64,000 nucleotides of DNA from Sorex araneus (taxonomy: Eukaryota; Chordata; Mammalia; Eulipotyphla; Soricidae), in the NCBI RefSeq assembly GCF_027595985.1, contig NC_073313.1, positions 107,564,552 through 107,628,551 on the forward strand. The letters run 5' to 3'. The translations under genes were made by a program, and so were the position numbers. This document shows positions 52,742 through 63,783 of this stretch, one piece after another; positions within the stretch are counted from its first letter, which is position 1, and the number at the start of each line of letters is the position of its first letter. The notes under the pieces are model-generated. The model searched no databases and was not told the origin of the DNA. It was given only the letters and a program-made list of their open reading frames with translations.

Positions 52742-52925
52742 GAGAGGGGCCAAAGAGATAGTATAGCAAGTAAGGTAATTGCCTTGCATGAGGCCTTGCA
52801 TGTGGCTGATCTTGTTTAGATTCTTGGGACTGCACATGGTCTCCTGAGACCCTCCATGAATGAACACTGAGCACTTCGGGTGTGGCTTGCTTCCCCAAAT
52901 AATAAACAAACAAACAAACAATAAA
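52742..52925 (+). mobile_element. SOR SINE with internal duplication
   Basis: 'ggggccaaagagatagtata', then CTTGCATGAGGC/CTTGCATGTGGC, a 14-base direct duplication in the head, and an ATAAACAAACAAACAAAC tail. Confidence 0.88.
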
Positions 52926-53449
52926 CAAGACAGAATAACCACTCCTCACCGAAATTCCATCTATGAAGACCTGTCCCACTATTTCTGGGACCCTTTCTTC
53001 TGTCCTGCTTACTTTCTTGCCTTAAGTAAACATGTTATTTTGAGCTCTGCTACTGTGCCTTCTGTCTCTCAACCTTCAGTGACAAGTGACAAAAACCTGT
53101 CCTTAGTGATACTGCCTGCCATCAAGAGAGGCAAGCAGCATTGAAGGAGAAGCAACTTTATGGAGGGATAATCAGTAATTTTGTTTGAATGTGAAACATT
53201 TTAAATGCCTGTTAGATCTCCAAGAGGGAATGCTGAGTCAATACTTGAATAGGTGCAACGAAATTTGAAAGAAGTATGAACCTCAGATACAAATTCATAA
53301 TTCTTCAAATATGTATGCATTTAAGGCCATAGAAACTAGATGTTATTACCTCAGGAAGAGTGTAGAGAATAAAAATAAAACATTTCTAAATCCCGGGGCT
53401 ATTCTATTGATTAAAGGTCAGAAATAAAAGGACAAATAAAAAAGGAACA
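52926..53449. other. No gene or recognised repeat
   Basis: Nothing identified. Confidence 0.4.
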
Positions 53450-53765
53450 GAGTAGGAACAGTTAGTGAGAGAGTTGGTGTTTTCGAAGTCATGGAGAGAG
53501 AGTTTTAAGAAGGAAAGAGGTTTCAACTGTTTAAGATGCAGATGAAATGTCAAGCAAGAGGGGGCCTGAGAATTGACTATTTTATTTGACAACATGAAGG
53601 CTCATTTGTAACCCTGAGGGGAGCTATCTTGATGGAAGGATACAGACAAAACCTGATTGGAAAAGAGTCAAGAAAGAGGCAGAGAGGAACTAGAAAACAT
53701 GAATATAGAGAGTTCTTTCAAAGAATTTTGCTGTAACAGGGAAAAGAGACATGGAACTGAAGCTT
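53450..53765 (+). mobile_element. Ancient mammalian repeat, continuation
   Basis: 'gagagttttaagaaggaaag', 'tttgacaacatgaaggctca', 'aaaacctgattggaaaagag' and 'gaattttgctgtaacaggg' continue the consensus seen at 51560-52460. Confidence 0.5.
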
Positions 53766-53783
53766 AAGAATGAGAGGTGAACG

Positions 53784-54021
53784 GAGAGCTTTATTTTTAT
53801 TTATTTATTTATTTATTTATTTTATTTATTTATTTTTTTGCTTTTTGGGTCACACCTGGCGATGCACAGGGGTTACTCCTGGCTCTGCACTCAGGAATTA
53901 CCCCTAGCCCTGCTCAGGGGACCATATGGGATGCTGGGATTTGAACCCGGGTCAGCCGCATGCAAGGCAAACGCCCTACCCGCTGTGCTATCTCTCCAGC
54001 CCCAAGAGAGCTTTATTTTTA
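53784..54021 (-). mobile_element. SOR SINE, young, with 16-bp TSD
   Basis: Flanked by GAGAGCTTTATTTTTA at 53784-53799 and 54006-54021. The tail complement is (TTTA)n, about 35 bases; body near consensus. Confidence 0.96.
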
Positions 54022-54027
54022 AAACGG

Positions 54028-54178
54028 TAGCTCTTGGGACCAGATAGTACAGGGTTAAAATTCTTGCCGTGCACGCAGCTGACTATGATTCTATTCCCAG
54101 CACTGCAGATAGTCCCCTCAGCAACACTAGGAGTGATCCCTGAGCATATCTGTTGTGCCCACAAAATAATAAAAACGG
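54028..54178 (+). mobile_element. SOR SINE, diverged
   Basis: 'gggaccagatagtacagggt', 'gattctattcccagcactgc', 'actaggagtgatccctgagc', tail 'aaaataataaaaacgg'. Confidence 0.83.
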
Positions 54179-54182
54179 TCAT

Positions 54183-54365
54183 AATCATTATAATTTTTAT
54201 TGAATCACCATAAAATACACATTTACAAAGTTGTTCATGAATGGCTTTAAGTCATACAATGTTCCAATACCCAACACTCTACCAGTGTACATTTCCCACT
54301 ACCAATGTCCCTAGTTTCCTTCCTGCCACCCCAACCCCCTGCCTATCTCTACAACCTCTATTATT
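54183..54365 (-). mobile_element. L1 3'UTR fragment
   Basis: 'tttttattgaatcaccataa' then 'acaaagttgttcatgaatgg' and 'accagtgtacatttcccact': L1 3'UTR complement, severely 5'-truncated. Confidence 0.85.
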
Positions 54366-54514
54366 TTAAATTGTAGTTATAGAGAGAAAGAAATTATTTG
54401 CGTAAGAAAAAGACGAGAATTCCCAAACCATGTTCTGCAGGTGGAAAGAGTTGCTGAGGAAAGAAATGGAGCTAGTATGTTAATCAGTCAGGATTTGAAC
54501 CAATTCTCTCTTTT

Positions 54515-56216
54515 TTTAAATGAGGCACTGTGATTCACAAAGTTATTCATGATTGAGTTTCAGGCATACAATGCTCCAATACCAGCCCCTTTACCAGTTT
54601 CCACCTTCATCCCCTAATGTCCCCAGTTTTCCTTTCACCTCCTACCTCTGTGGAAAGTACTTTTTTTACCTTTTACAGACTGTGATTTAGAGGAATGTTA
54701 CTGATTTGGTTTTATGGGTAACACTTTGTCACCCTTAAATTTCCCTCCAATGTTGTCATAGTATTCCCTTCCTTGTCCTATCTCTGCTCAAAAGGCATGC
54801 TAGTACTGAAGTCCAGTTCTCATGTTCTTTGTTTCTATTGCCTTTGGACATTTGTTATTCCATCCCCCTACTGTGTTCTTTATGTCCAGTGTATTAGAAA
54901 TCAATCTGTGTTTGTCCCCCTCCTTCTGACAAATTTCACTCAGCATGATACTCTCCAGGTGATTTTATCTTTTTTATGATTGAGTTTCATTATATATATA
55001 TATATATCATAGTTTCTATACCCAGTCATTTGTTGAGCATTTGGTTCTCTTCAGATTTTGGCTATTGTGATGGTGCTGTAATGAACATAGGAGTGCAAAT
55101 TTCTTTTTCTGCACTGTTTTGGGCCCCTGGGGTATATTTAAAGAAGGAGAATTTCTGGATAATATGGAAGGTTAATTCCTAGTTACTCAAAAAGTGTCTA
55201 TATAGTTTTCCAGAAAGACTGGACCAGTCAGCATTTCAACTAGCAGTGAATATAGGTCTCTTTTTCCCTGCATTCACACCAACACTGGTTGTTTTTGTTT
55301 GTTTTGATGCATGCCAGTATATTTGGTGTGAAATGGTATCTCATTTTTATTTGTATTTCACTAATGACTAATGCTGCAGAGTTCTTCTTCATGTTATATA
55401 TCTTGGTCATTTTATATCTTTTTGAGGAACTTTTCTTCATCTCTTCTGCCCATTTTTTTGGATGGGGTTGGATTTTTTCTTATAAAGTTCTATCAGTGCT
55501 TTATATTATTCAGTATTTCAGTATTAACTCTTTATCAGATGAATGGTGGGCTAATATTTCCTCCCAGTCTGTGCGGTGTCTTTGTAGTTTGGATATTATT
55601 TCCTTTGAGGTACAGAAGCTTCTTAATTCAATGTATTTCCCATTTTTTATCTTTGCTTCCACTTGCTTGGTCAATGGCATTGAATTCTTATGTAAGCCTC
55701 TAGCTTCAATTCTGCCTATGTTTTCCTATATGCACCTTATAAATTCAGGTCTGATATTAAGGACTTTACTCCATTTTCATTTGACTTTTGTTCATGGTGT
55801 TAGGCATCGGAGTTCATTTTTTTTAATGTGGCTGACTAATTTTCCCAATACAGCTTGTTGAAGATGCTTTCCTTAGTCCACTTCATGCTTTTTCCCCCTT
55901 ATCAAAGACTAACTATTCATATACCTGATGATCTATCTCTGTATTATAGATTCTATTCTATTGATCTGAGAATCTGTTCATATTCTAGTACCATGCTGTT
56001 TTAGTTACTACAGCTTTATAGTACAATTTGAGGTTGAAAAATGTAATTCCTCATCTTCTTTTTTACCCCCTAGTATTTGTTTGTCTGTACTGGAGGGGGT
56101 AATTATTCTGTATAAATTTCAGCAGTGCTCAAATTTTTTCTTTGAAAAAATGTCATGGGTATTCTTATAAGAACTGCATTGAATCTGTATAAAGCTTTGG
56201 GAAGTATTGCCAATGG
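54515..56216 (-). mobile_element. Host L1 of the nest, piece 1 (3'UTR and ORF2 C-terminus)
   Basis: Begins with the 3'UTR complement ('actgtgattcacaaagttat'), then decayed ORF2 C-terminal coding. Broken frames include the CNQCWCECREK zinc-knuckle-like region near 55270. Interrupted at 56217 by a SINE. Together with the five later pieces it makes one full-length-type L1. Confidence 0.88.
54989..55009. repeat. (TA)n microsatellite
   Basis: About ten TA units in the host L1. Confidence 0.9.
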
Positions 56217-56388
56217 GGGGCGGGGGAACCACACCTAGTGGTGCTCAGGTATTACTCCTAGCTCTGCACTGAGGAATCACTCATGGTGGGCTCAAGGTTC
56301 GATATGGTATGCCAGGGGTCAAAACTGGGTTAGGTGAGTGCAAGGCAAGCACCCTACCCACTGTGTTATCTCTCCAGCCACAGCGCTG
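56217..56388 (-). mobile_element. SOR SINE in host L1
   Basis: Minus strand: G-rich start replacing the T tail, 'gaaccacacctagtggtgct', 'tgttatctctccagcc'. Confidence 0.9.
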
Positions 56389-57293
56389 CCATTTTAACAA
56401 TGCTGTTCTGTGAATAGGGGATGTGTTTCCACTTACTCATGTTCTCTTTCATTTCTTTTAGTAGTATTTTGTACTTTTCTTTGTTGAGGTATTTCACCGG
56501 TTTTATTAAGTTGATTCCTAGGCACTTGAATGTCTGAGTCACAACTGTGAATGAAATTTTAAAATTCTCTCTCTTCTATTCCATTATTTTCATATAGAAA
56601 ATTCATATATTGGCATGTTGATTTTGCAGCCTGCCACTGTACTAGAAACTACTGTTTCTAGGACCTTTATTGTAGAGTCTTCAATTCTAAGTATATCATA
56701 TCATCTGCAAATAGTGAGAGTTTTGCTCCTTTTTCTACCTGGATATATTTAATATCTATTTCTTTCCTAATTGTTATGGTAAGGACTTCTAATCTACATT
56801 GAACAGTAGTGGTGAGTTCGGGCAACCTTGGTTTTTGCTTGATCTTAGAGGGAAGACTTTTAGATTTTCACCATTGAGTATAACGCTTCCTGTAAGCTTA
56901 TGTCAAATGGCTTTAACTATTTTCAGGAAAGATCCTTTGACTCCTATTTTCTTGGAAGCTTTTATCATGAATGGGCACTGGATCTTGCCAAATGCTTTCT
57001 CAGCATCTATTGATATGCGCTTATGATCTTTAATTTTTCCTCGTGTTGATACGGTTTTTTAATGCTGATTGATTTGTGTATGTTAAGCCATCCTTGCATT
57101 CCAGGATGAATCCCACTTGATTATGGTGTAAGATCTTTTTGATGTGTTGTTGGATTTGATTTGCTAGTATTTTGTTCAGAAATTTTGCATCTGTGTTCAT
57201 CAGGAATATAGGTCTGTAGTTTTCCTTTGTTTTGGTGTCTATGTTTGCTTTTGGTATCAGGATAATGTCCCCCTCATATAAAAGGTTTCAGAG
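56389..57293 (-). mobile_element. Host L1 of the nest, piece 2 (reverse transcriptase)
   Basis: Reverse-transcriptase region of ORF2 with the FADD catalytic box still readable at 56700-56711. Multiple frameshifts. Confidence 0.88.
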
Positions 57294-57296
57294 AAG

Positions 57297-57456
57297 GGGC
57301 CAGAGAGTTAGTACAGTGGATAGAGTGTTTGCCTTGCATATGGCTGACCCAGGTTTGATCCCTGGCACTATATATTGTGCCTCATGACCTTCCAGGAATG
57401 ATCCCTGAGTGCAGAGCCAAAATTAAGCCCTGACCAATGCTGGGTATGGCAAAATG
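57297..57456 (+). mobile_element. SOR SINE in host L1
   Basis: 'ggggccagagagttagtaca', 'ggtttgatccctggcacta', 'gagtgcagagccaaaatta'; tail short. Confidence 0.88.
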
Positions 57457-57761
57457 GGAAAGAAACTTGGAGGATTTTTGTTTTTTCAACTTTCTGGAAG
57501 AACCTGAAAAGGATTGGAAATAGGTCTTCCTGGAAGACCTTTTGCTTCCCATTTATATTTCTTCATTAATAATTGGTCTGTTATCTTCTTTGTTCAAACT
57601 TGTTAGATTGTAAGGATCAAAAAATTATCCCTTTTTTCTAGGTTCTCAGTTTCATGGCATAATGATTTTCAAAGTAATTGCTAAAGATATTTTGAATTTT
57701 TGTGGTATCTATTGGACATCTCCCCTTTCATTTATAATTTGGTTTACTATGGCTCATGGCA

Positions 57762-57799
<38 letters not shown>

Positions 57800-58705
57800 C
57801 TTTATCTCTATATATCCCCATCTATCTATCTATCTCTCAGTCTTTGAGTCTTGCTAGTGGTTTGTTGACCTTGGTTTAAATAATCTTTTGGATTATTTTG
57901 GGGAGATACAAATTCATTAATTTCTGCTCTAAATTGTATCCTTCCCTCTACTTGCTTTTGGCTACTTTTGTTGGTCTTTTCCCAATTTCTTAAGCTGGTT
58001 ATTTATGTGGGTCTTTTATTCCTTCCTAACCAACACTTGTGTTGCTATGAACTTTGCTCTTAACACCAATTTTGCTGAGTCCCATAAGATTTGTAGCTCA
58101 TATCCTCATTCTGTTTGTTTCCAGAAATCATTTGATTTCCTCTTTGACACATTGCTCAATAGTGAGCTGTTTTATTTCCAGGTGTTTTAGGTTTTCTCCA
58201 TTTCTCTTTGTGGTTGACTTCTATTTTCAGTGCATCCTGGTCTGAGAAGATAATAGATACAATTTTTGCCTCTTGATTTATGGATGTATATTTTGTGGCC
58301 TGGTATGTTGTTTCTCTTGGAAAATGTCCAATGTGCATTGGAGAGAATGTGTATTAGACTTTTGGGTGATAAAAACCCTTCCATATGTGTGTTTGTGTGT
58401 GTAACCCTTCTCTTTTATTTCTTACTTCAAAGCCAGTGTTCCCTTTTTGAGATTTAATCTAGTTGATCTATCCAGAGGTGATAGAATGATGAAGTCTCCA
58501 ACTATTATATATTACTACCAATGCCTGCATTTAAGTATATAGCAGTTTAAAATATTTTATTGACTCATTATGTATGTAAATATTTAGGATTGTGAGTTCT
58601 TCCTGATGTATATATCCCTGGATCATCAAGAAGTGAATATCTTTGTCTTTTATCACTTTAAAGCTTGAAGTCTATCCTGTATAATTATGGTTGATACAGC
58701 CTTTT
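57457..58705 (-). mobile_element. Host L1 of the nest, piece 3 (RT N-terminus and endonuclease)
   Basis: Continues ORF2 toward its N-terminus. The SDQDALKIE endonuclease end motif (SDH in functional L1) is at about 58230-58260, with His changed to Gln. Ends at the 9-bp repeat CAGCCTTTT (58697-58705). Confidence 0.86.
57762..57840. repeat. (TC)n(TCTA)n compound microsatellite
   Basis: TC units followed by interrupted TCTA units within the host L1. Confidence 0.93.
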
Positions 58706-58757
58706 TTGTATTTTTATTTATTTATTTATTTATATTTTATTGAGTCACCGAGATATA

Positions 58758-60513
58758 TCACTTGTATCACTTGTCATTCCGTTGTTCATCGATTTGTTCG
58801 AGCAGGCACCAGTAACGTCTCTGTTCATCCCTGTCGTGTGCTAGTGTAGCCCAGTGGCGTCTGCTCGCTCCAGGGACACAAAGAGCCTCAAATTGTTTAT
58901 TCAAAGTCTTGACGAAGAAGTCTGATCATCTTGTAGGTGGGTGGCCACTCGTTCTTTTGATGTCCTGTGGAATCCAGTCTGTAACAGCTCAAGTTCAGTG
59001 GTCATCTCTAAATTACATTATGTGTCTGGCCCATCTGATTTTCGACACCTTGGCAAATGATACATCGTCCCTGATTCTTGATCGTCGATGGGGTTAGGAA
59101 CTTTGTTTTTTTTTTTTTTTTACTTTGCTGCTTCTGTTGTTTTATTTTATTTTATTTTTTTTTAATTTATTTATTTTTAATTAGAGAATCACCGTGAGGG
59201 TACAGTTACAGATTTATACACTTTTGTGCTTATACTTCCCTCATACAAAGTTTGGGAACCCATCCCTTCACCAGTGCCCATTCTCCACCACCCGTAAACC
59301 CAGTGTCCCTCCCACCCTCCCCAATCCCATCTCCCCCCCACCCCACCCTGCCACTGTGGCAAGGCATTCCCTTCTGTTTTCTCTCTCTAATTAGCTGTTG
59401 TGGTTTGCAATAAAGGTGTTGAGTGGCCGCTGTGCTCAGTCTCTAGCCCTCATTCAGCCCGCAACTCCCTTCCCCCACATGGCCTTCGACTACAATGTAG
59501 TTGGTGATCGCTTCTCTGAGTTGACCTTTCCCGGGGGTTAGGAACTTTGAATTCCTTCTTTCACTTGAGTGAAACATGATACTCCAAGCATAGCTCTTTC
59601 AATTCCTCTTTGGGATACCCGAATGGCATTCTCATCTTGTTTTCATAAGGCCCACCAGGTCTCTGAGACGTATGTTAGTGCAGGAAGAATGATGGAGTCG
59701 AAAAGATGTGCTCAGAGCCAGAGGTTCTCCATCCTCTTAACCACTTCTTCAATGTTCTTGAAGGCGTTCCATGCCGCTCTCTTCCTCCTGCGCAGTTCAG
59801 GTGCCAGGTCATTTGTCATGTTGTGTTCTCGACCTAGGTACACATAACTGCTGCATTTGGAGATGCTCATTCCATTGAGGGCAAATGGAACATCAGGAAC
59901 TAGTCCGTTTCTCATGAACATTGTCTTTGTGAGATTCAGCTGAAGTCCATCCTTTACACATTCATGGTTGAAGTCGGGCAGCATTCGTGCCACTTGGCTC
60001 ATATTTGGTGTTATGAGAACGATGTCATCAGTGAAGTGGAGGTGGTGTAGTTGCCAACTGTTTATCTTCACTCCCATTCCTTCCCATTCCAGTCATCACA
60101 TGATGTTCTCGAGGGTAGCACTGAAGAGTTTCGGTGAAATGGTGTCGCCCTGCTGAATCCATCTCTTTCCGTTGGTTGATGATCACTTCGTTGTCGAATG
60201 GTGAGATCCTGGTGGTGAATCCATAATACAACTCACGGAAGATCCTGATGTATTAAGTTTGAACACATTGTTTGGCTAGAGCTTCAATGACTGCTTCAGT
60301 CTCAACAGAATAAAAGGTTTTCTTTAAATCAATGAAAGGTAGACACAGCGACATCTTGAACTCTTGTGAAACACCAATGAGCTTGGTCACCGTGTGGATA
60401 TGGTCAATTGTGCTAAATCCTTTCCGGAACCCGGCTTACTCGCATTGTTGTCCTTCATCTAGTGTTTTGCCAATCCTATTCAGGATGACTCGAGTAAATA
60501 ACTTGTAGACTGA
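58758..60513 (-). pseudogene. RTE-clade LINE reverse transcriptase, 5'-truncated
   Basis: RTE elements encode one endonuclease/reverse-transcriptase protein. Reading leftward from 60513: YKLFTRVILNRIGKTLDEGQQ, AGFRKGFSTIDHIHTVTKLI, then ELYYGFTTRISPF, the catalytic box as FTDD (60024-60035; canonical FADD), LNLTKTMFMRNG, YVYLGREHNM, ELRRRKRAAWNAFKNIEE, LPALTYVSETW (about 59620), QDENAIRV and, beyond an inserted L1, [21 protein letters not shown] and the end [15 protein letters not shown] followed by TGA at about 58764. The endonuclease is missing by 5' truncation; several stops and frameshifts make it dead. Family residues resemble nematode RTE-1 far more than BovB. The very short 3'UTR is typical of RTE. 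ATATA at both edges may be a 5-bp TSD. Confidence 0.88.
59090..59549 (-). mobile_element. Young L1 inside RTE, 16-bp TSD, double poly(A)
   Basis: Flanked by GGGGTTAGGAACTTTG at 59090-59105 and 59534-59549. The insert reads poly(T) (59106-59124), about 20 bases of foreign-looking sequence, a second (TTTTA)-rich tract, then the L1 3'UTR, truncated at 59533. The 3'UTR is almost base-for-base that of 23223-23610. Confidence 0.97.
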
Positions 60514-60538
60514 AATATAGATCATTATAAAATTGTTT

Positions 60539-60731
60539 ATGGTTGGGGCTTGAGTGATAGCACAGCAGGTAGGGCATTTGCCTTGCACACGGCCAACCCA
60601 GGTTCAAATCCCAGCATCCCATATGGTCCCCTGAGCACCGCCAGGGGTAATTCCTGAGTGCAGACCCAGGAGTAACCTCTGTGCATCGCTGGGTTAGACC
60701 CAAAAAGCAAAAAAAAATATTTCCATGGTTG
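60539..60731 (+). mobile_element. SOR SINE in level-1 L1, short TSD
   Basis: ATGGTTG at 60539-60545 and 60725-60731. Near-consensus copy with an AAAAAGCAAAAAAAAATATTT tail region. Confidence 0.92.
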
Positions 60732-61354
60732 CATTTAAGTCATACAGTGTTCCAACACTGATCATTTTGCCAGTGTAATTTCCAGCACCAGTGTCCCCAG
60801 TGTCCCTAACACTCCTTCAAGACACATGCCCCATGTGCTCCTCTATGGCAGGAGAATCTCTACTCTTTATCTCTTTCTCTTTCTATCTCTCATGTTAGGC
60901 ATTATGTTTTGTGACTCAGATGCTGAAAGGTTATCATGTATATCCCTTTACCTGCTTTCAACACTCAGTTCTTGTCCAGAGTGATCATTTCCAACTAAAA
61001 TTGTCATAATGAATTCTCCTCTATCTTAACTACCCTCATCTCTCACAGCAATGACCAACCATTGACCAGTCTTCCTGGCCCATTTTCCCCGACCTTGGAT
61101 ATTAGTTTCAAGCTGTTTTTTATATCCGATAAATAGATGCAGTCATTATATATCTGTCCTTTTTCCTCTGGCTCATTTCACGTAGCATAATGCTCTCCAA
61201 ATCTTTTTATTTATAGGCAAATTTCATGACCTCATTTTTCCTAACAGCTGTGTAGTATTCCATTGTGTAGATGTACATAGTTCCTTTATCCATATATCTG
61301 TTCTCGGGCACGCTGGTTGATTCCAGATTCTGGGTATTGTGAATAGTGCCACTG

Positions 61355-61395
61355 CAGCCTTTTAAAGAGAATTGTTTTCTTGAAATATTATCTTT
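61355..61395 (-). mobile_element. Host L1 of the nest, piece 4
   Basis: Forty bases ('gagaattgttttcttgaaat') that continue the endonuclease N-terminal text after piece 3, by comparison with 2810-2850. Confidence 0.75.
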
Positions 61396-61682
61396 TTGGG
61401 AAATGCATGCCAAAAGTAGATAATAGAACAAACATGATGACCTCTCAATGTCTGTGTTGCAAGCCATAATGCCCACAAGTAGAGAAAGAGTATGGGGAAT
61501 ATTGTCTGCCATGGAGGCAGGGGGAGGGTAGGACAGGGGGAGTATACCTCGGATATCGGTGGTGGAGAATGTGCACTGGTGGAGGGATGGGTGTTTGATC
61601 ATTGTGAGATTGTAACCCAAACATGAAAGCTTGTAATTATCTCATGGTGATTCAATAAAATAAAAAAATAAATGTTATCTTT
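61388..61682 (+). mobile_element. L1 3'UTR insertion, short TSD
   Basis: TTATCTTT at 61388-61395 and 61675-61682. The plus-strand 3'UTR has the usual 'gcaagccataatgcccacaa', a G-rich tract and an AATAAAATAAAAAAATAAAT end. Confidence 0.88.
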
Positions 61683-62230
61683 CAGCCTTTGGCTTTGAAT
61701 CTGTGTTTGCTTTGACTATTCCAATTTGTTTCTTATAGGCATAAGAAAGTCAGATTCAGTTTTCGAATACACCCTGCTACTCTGTTGCTCTTAATTTGTT
61801 TATCTAGGCTGTTGACATTGAGACTATTATCATGGAGATTTTTGCCATCTTCCTGTAGGAGTTTGGCCTGTTTCTCAGGTTTGTCTTTTCTTAAAGAAGA
61901 CCCTTTATTTCTTCTTGCAAGGTTGGTTTTGTGTCTATGAAGTTCCTGAGCAGTTGTTTGTCCATGACGTGCTGTATTGTTCATTCAAATCTGAGTGATA
62001 ATCTGGCTGGGTAAAGTTTTCTTGATGAGGTGTTTTATATCCCACCATTGTCTTTATACCCAAAGGATCTGAAAATTTACCTAATTTGATAAATCTGCTG
62101 TGAATCTTTAGTATGCTCCTTTGTATGGATTTTTCTTCTTTGATCTTGCTGCTTTCAATATTCAAATTCTATCTTTGGTTTTTGTCATTCTGTTTAGGAT
62201 ATATCTAGCCTATTTTTTGAGTCTCATTTA
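61683..62230 (-). mobile_element. Host L1 of the nest, piece 5 (ORF2 start, ORF1 C-terminus)
   Basis: Crosses the ORF2 start (LNVNSLDKQIKSNRVA near 61800) and enters the ORF1 C-terminal domain. Ends at the TSD of the next insertion. Confidence 0.85.
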
Positions 62231-63783
62231 CATACATTTTTTCATTTTATTGAATCACCGTGAGATAGTTATAAGCTTTCATGTTTGGGTTACAATCACA
62301 CAATGATCAAACAACCATCCCTCTACCAGTGCACATTCCCCACCACCAATATCCCGGGTATACCCCCCCTTTTCCTACCCTCCCATGCCTCCATGGCAGA
62401 CAATATTCCCCATACTCTTTCTCTACTTGTGGGCATTATGGCTTGCAACACAGACACTGAGAGGTCACCATGTTTGTTCTATTATCTACTTTCAGCATGC
62501 ATCTCCCATCCCGCATGATTCCTCCAGCCATCATTTTCTTATTTATCCCTTCTCTATTCCATCTGCTTTCTCCCCTCTGCTCATGAAGCAGGGTTCTAGA
62601 TATGGGGCAATCCTCCAGGCCCTTGTATCTACTGTCCTTGGGTGTCAGTCTCATGTGATGTTATTCTATACTCTACACATGAGTGCAGTCTTTTTAGGTC
62701 TGTCCCTCTCTTTCTGACTCATTTCACTTAGCATGATATTCTTCGTGTCTATCCATTTATAAGCAAATTTCATGACTTCATCTCTCCTAACAGCTGCATA
62801 GTATACCATTGTGTAGATGTACCAAAGTTTCTTTAACTAGTCATCTGTTCTAGGGCACTTGGGTTGTTTCCAGATTTTGGCTATTGTGAGCAGTGCTGCA
62901 ATGAATATATAGGTATAGATGTCATTTCTACTGTGCTTTTTTGCATCCTCGGGATATATTCCCAGAAGTGGTAGGTGGGGTCATATGGAAGCTCAATTTC
63001 TAGTTTTTGAAGGACTGTCCATGTTGTTTCCCAGAAAGGCCGGACCAGTTGGCATTACCACCAACAGTGAAATAGCGTCCTTTTTTCCCCATATTCACGC
63101 CAGCACCGGTTGCTTTTGTTCTTTTAAATGTGTGCCAGTCTCTGTGGTGTGAAATGATATCTCATTGTTGTTTTTATTTGCATCTCTCTGATGACTAATG
63201 ATGTGGAGCATTTTTCATGTGCCTTTTGGCCATTTGTATTTCTTTTTTGAGGAAACTTCTGTTCATTTCTTTCCCCATTTTTGATGGGTTTGGAGGGTTT
63301 TTTCTTGTACAATTCCACCAGTGTCTTTTATATCCTGAATATTAATCCCTTATCATATGGGTATTGGGTAAATATTCTTTCCCATTCTGTGGGCTCTTTC
63401 TGTATTTTGGTCACTGTTTCTTTTGAAGTGCAGAAGCCTCTTAGTTTGATGTGGCCCCATTTGTTTATGTTTGCTTCCACTTGCATGGTCAGTGCTGTTT
63501 CGTCCTTAAAGATGCTTTTAGCTTCAATGTCATTAAGAGCTCTGCCTATATTTTCCTCTATGTACCTTATAGATTCATGTCCTATATTGAGGTCTTTAAT
63601 CCACTTTGATCTGACTTTTGTGCCTGGCATTGGCCAGAGGTTAGTGTTCATTGTTTTGCAGGTACCTATCCAGTTTCCCCAGCACTTGTTAAAGAGGCTT
63701 TCCTTGTTCCACTTCACATTTCTAGCTCCTTTGTCAAAGATTAAGTAACCATATAGTTGGACGTCTGTGTTGAGTCTCATTTA
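62217..63783 (-). mobile_element. 5'-truncated L1 with 14-bp TSD
   Basis: Flanked by TTGAGTCTCATTTA at 62217-62230 and 63770-63783. Contains the 3'UTR and ORF2 C-terminal half to the 5' truncation at 63769. Frames are broken in several places, so it is older than the copies at 23.2 and 59.1 kb. Confidence 0.96.
63328..63780 (-). pseudogene. L1 ORF2p fragment
   Basis: A 150-codon frame of the ORF2p region downstream of the reverse transcriptase: [54 protein letters not shown]. It continues in other frames to about 62900. Not functional. Confidence 0.85.

Larger units (their letters stand above)
58706..61354 (-). mobile_element. Level-1 L1 insertion (3'UTR/ORF2 end), itself interrupted
   Basis: Bounded by CAGCCTTTT at 58697-58705 and 61355-61363. 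L1 text is at 58706-58757 ((ATTT)n tail and 'ttttattgagtcaccgagat'), 60514-60545 and 60725-61354 (3'UTR, then ORF2 C-terminus to a 5' truncation). The RTE element and a SINE lie inside it. Confidence 0.8.
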
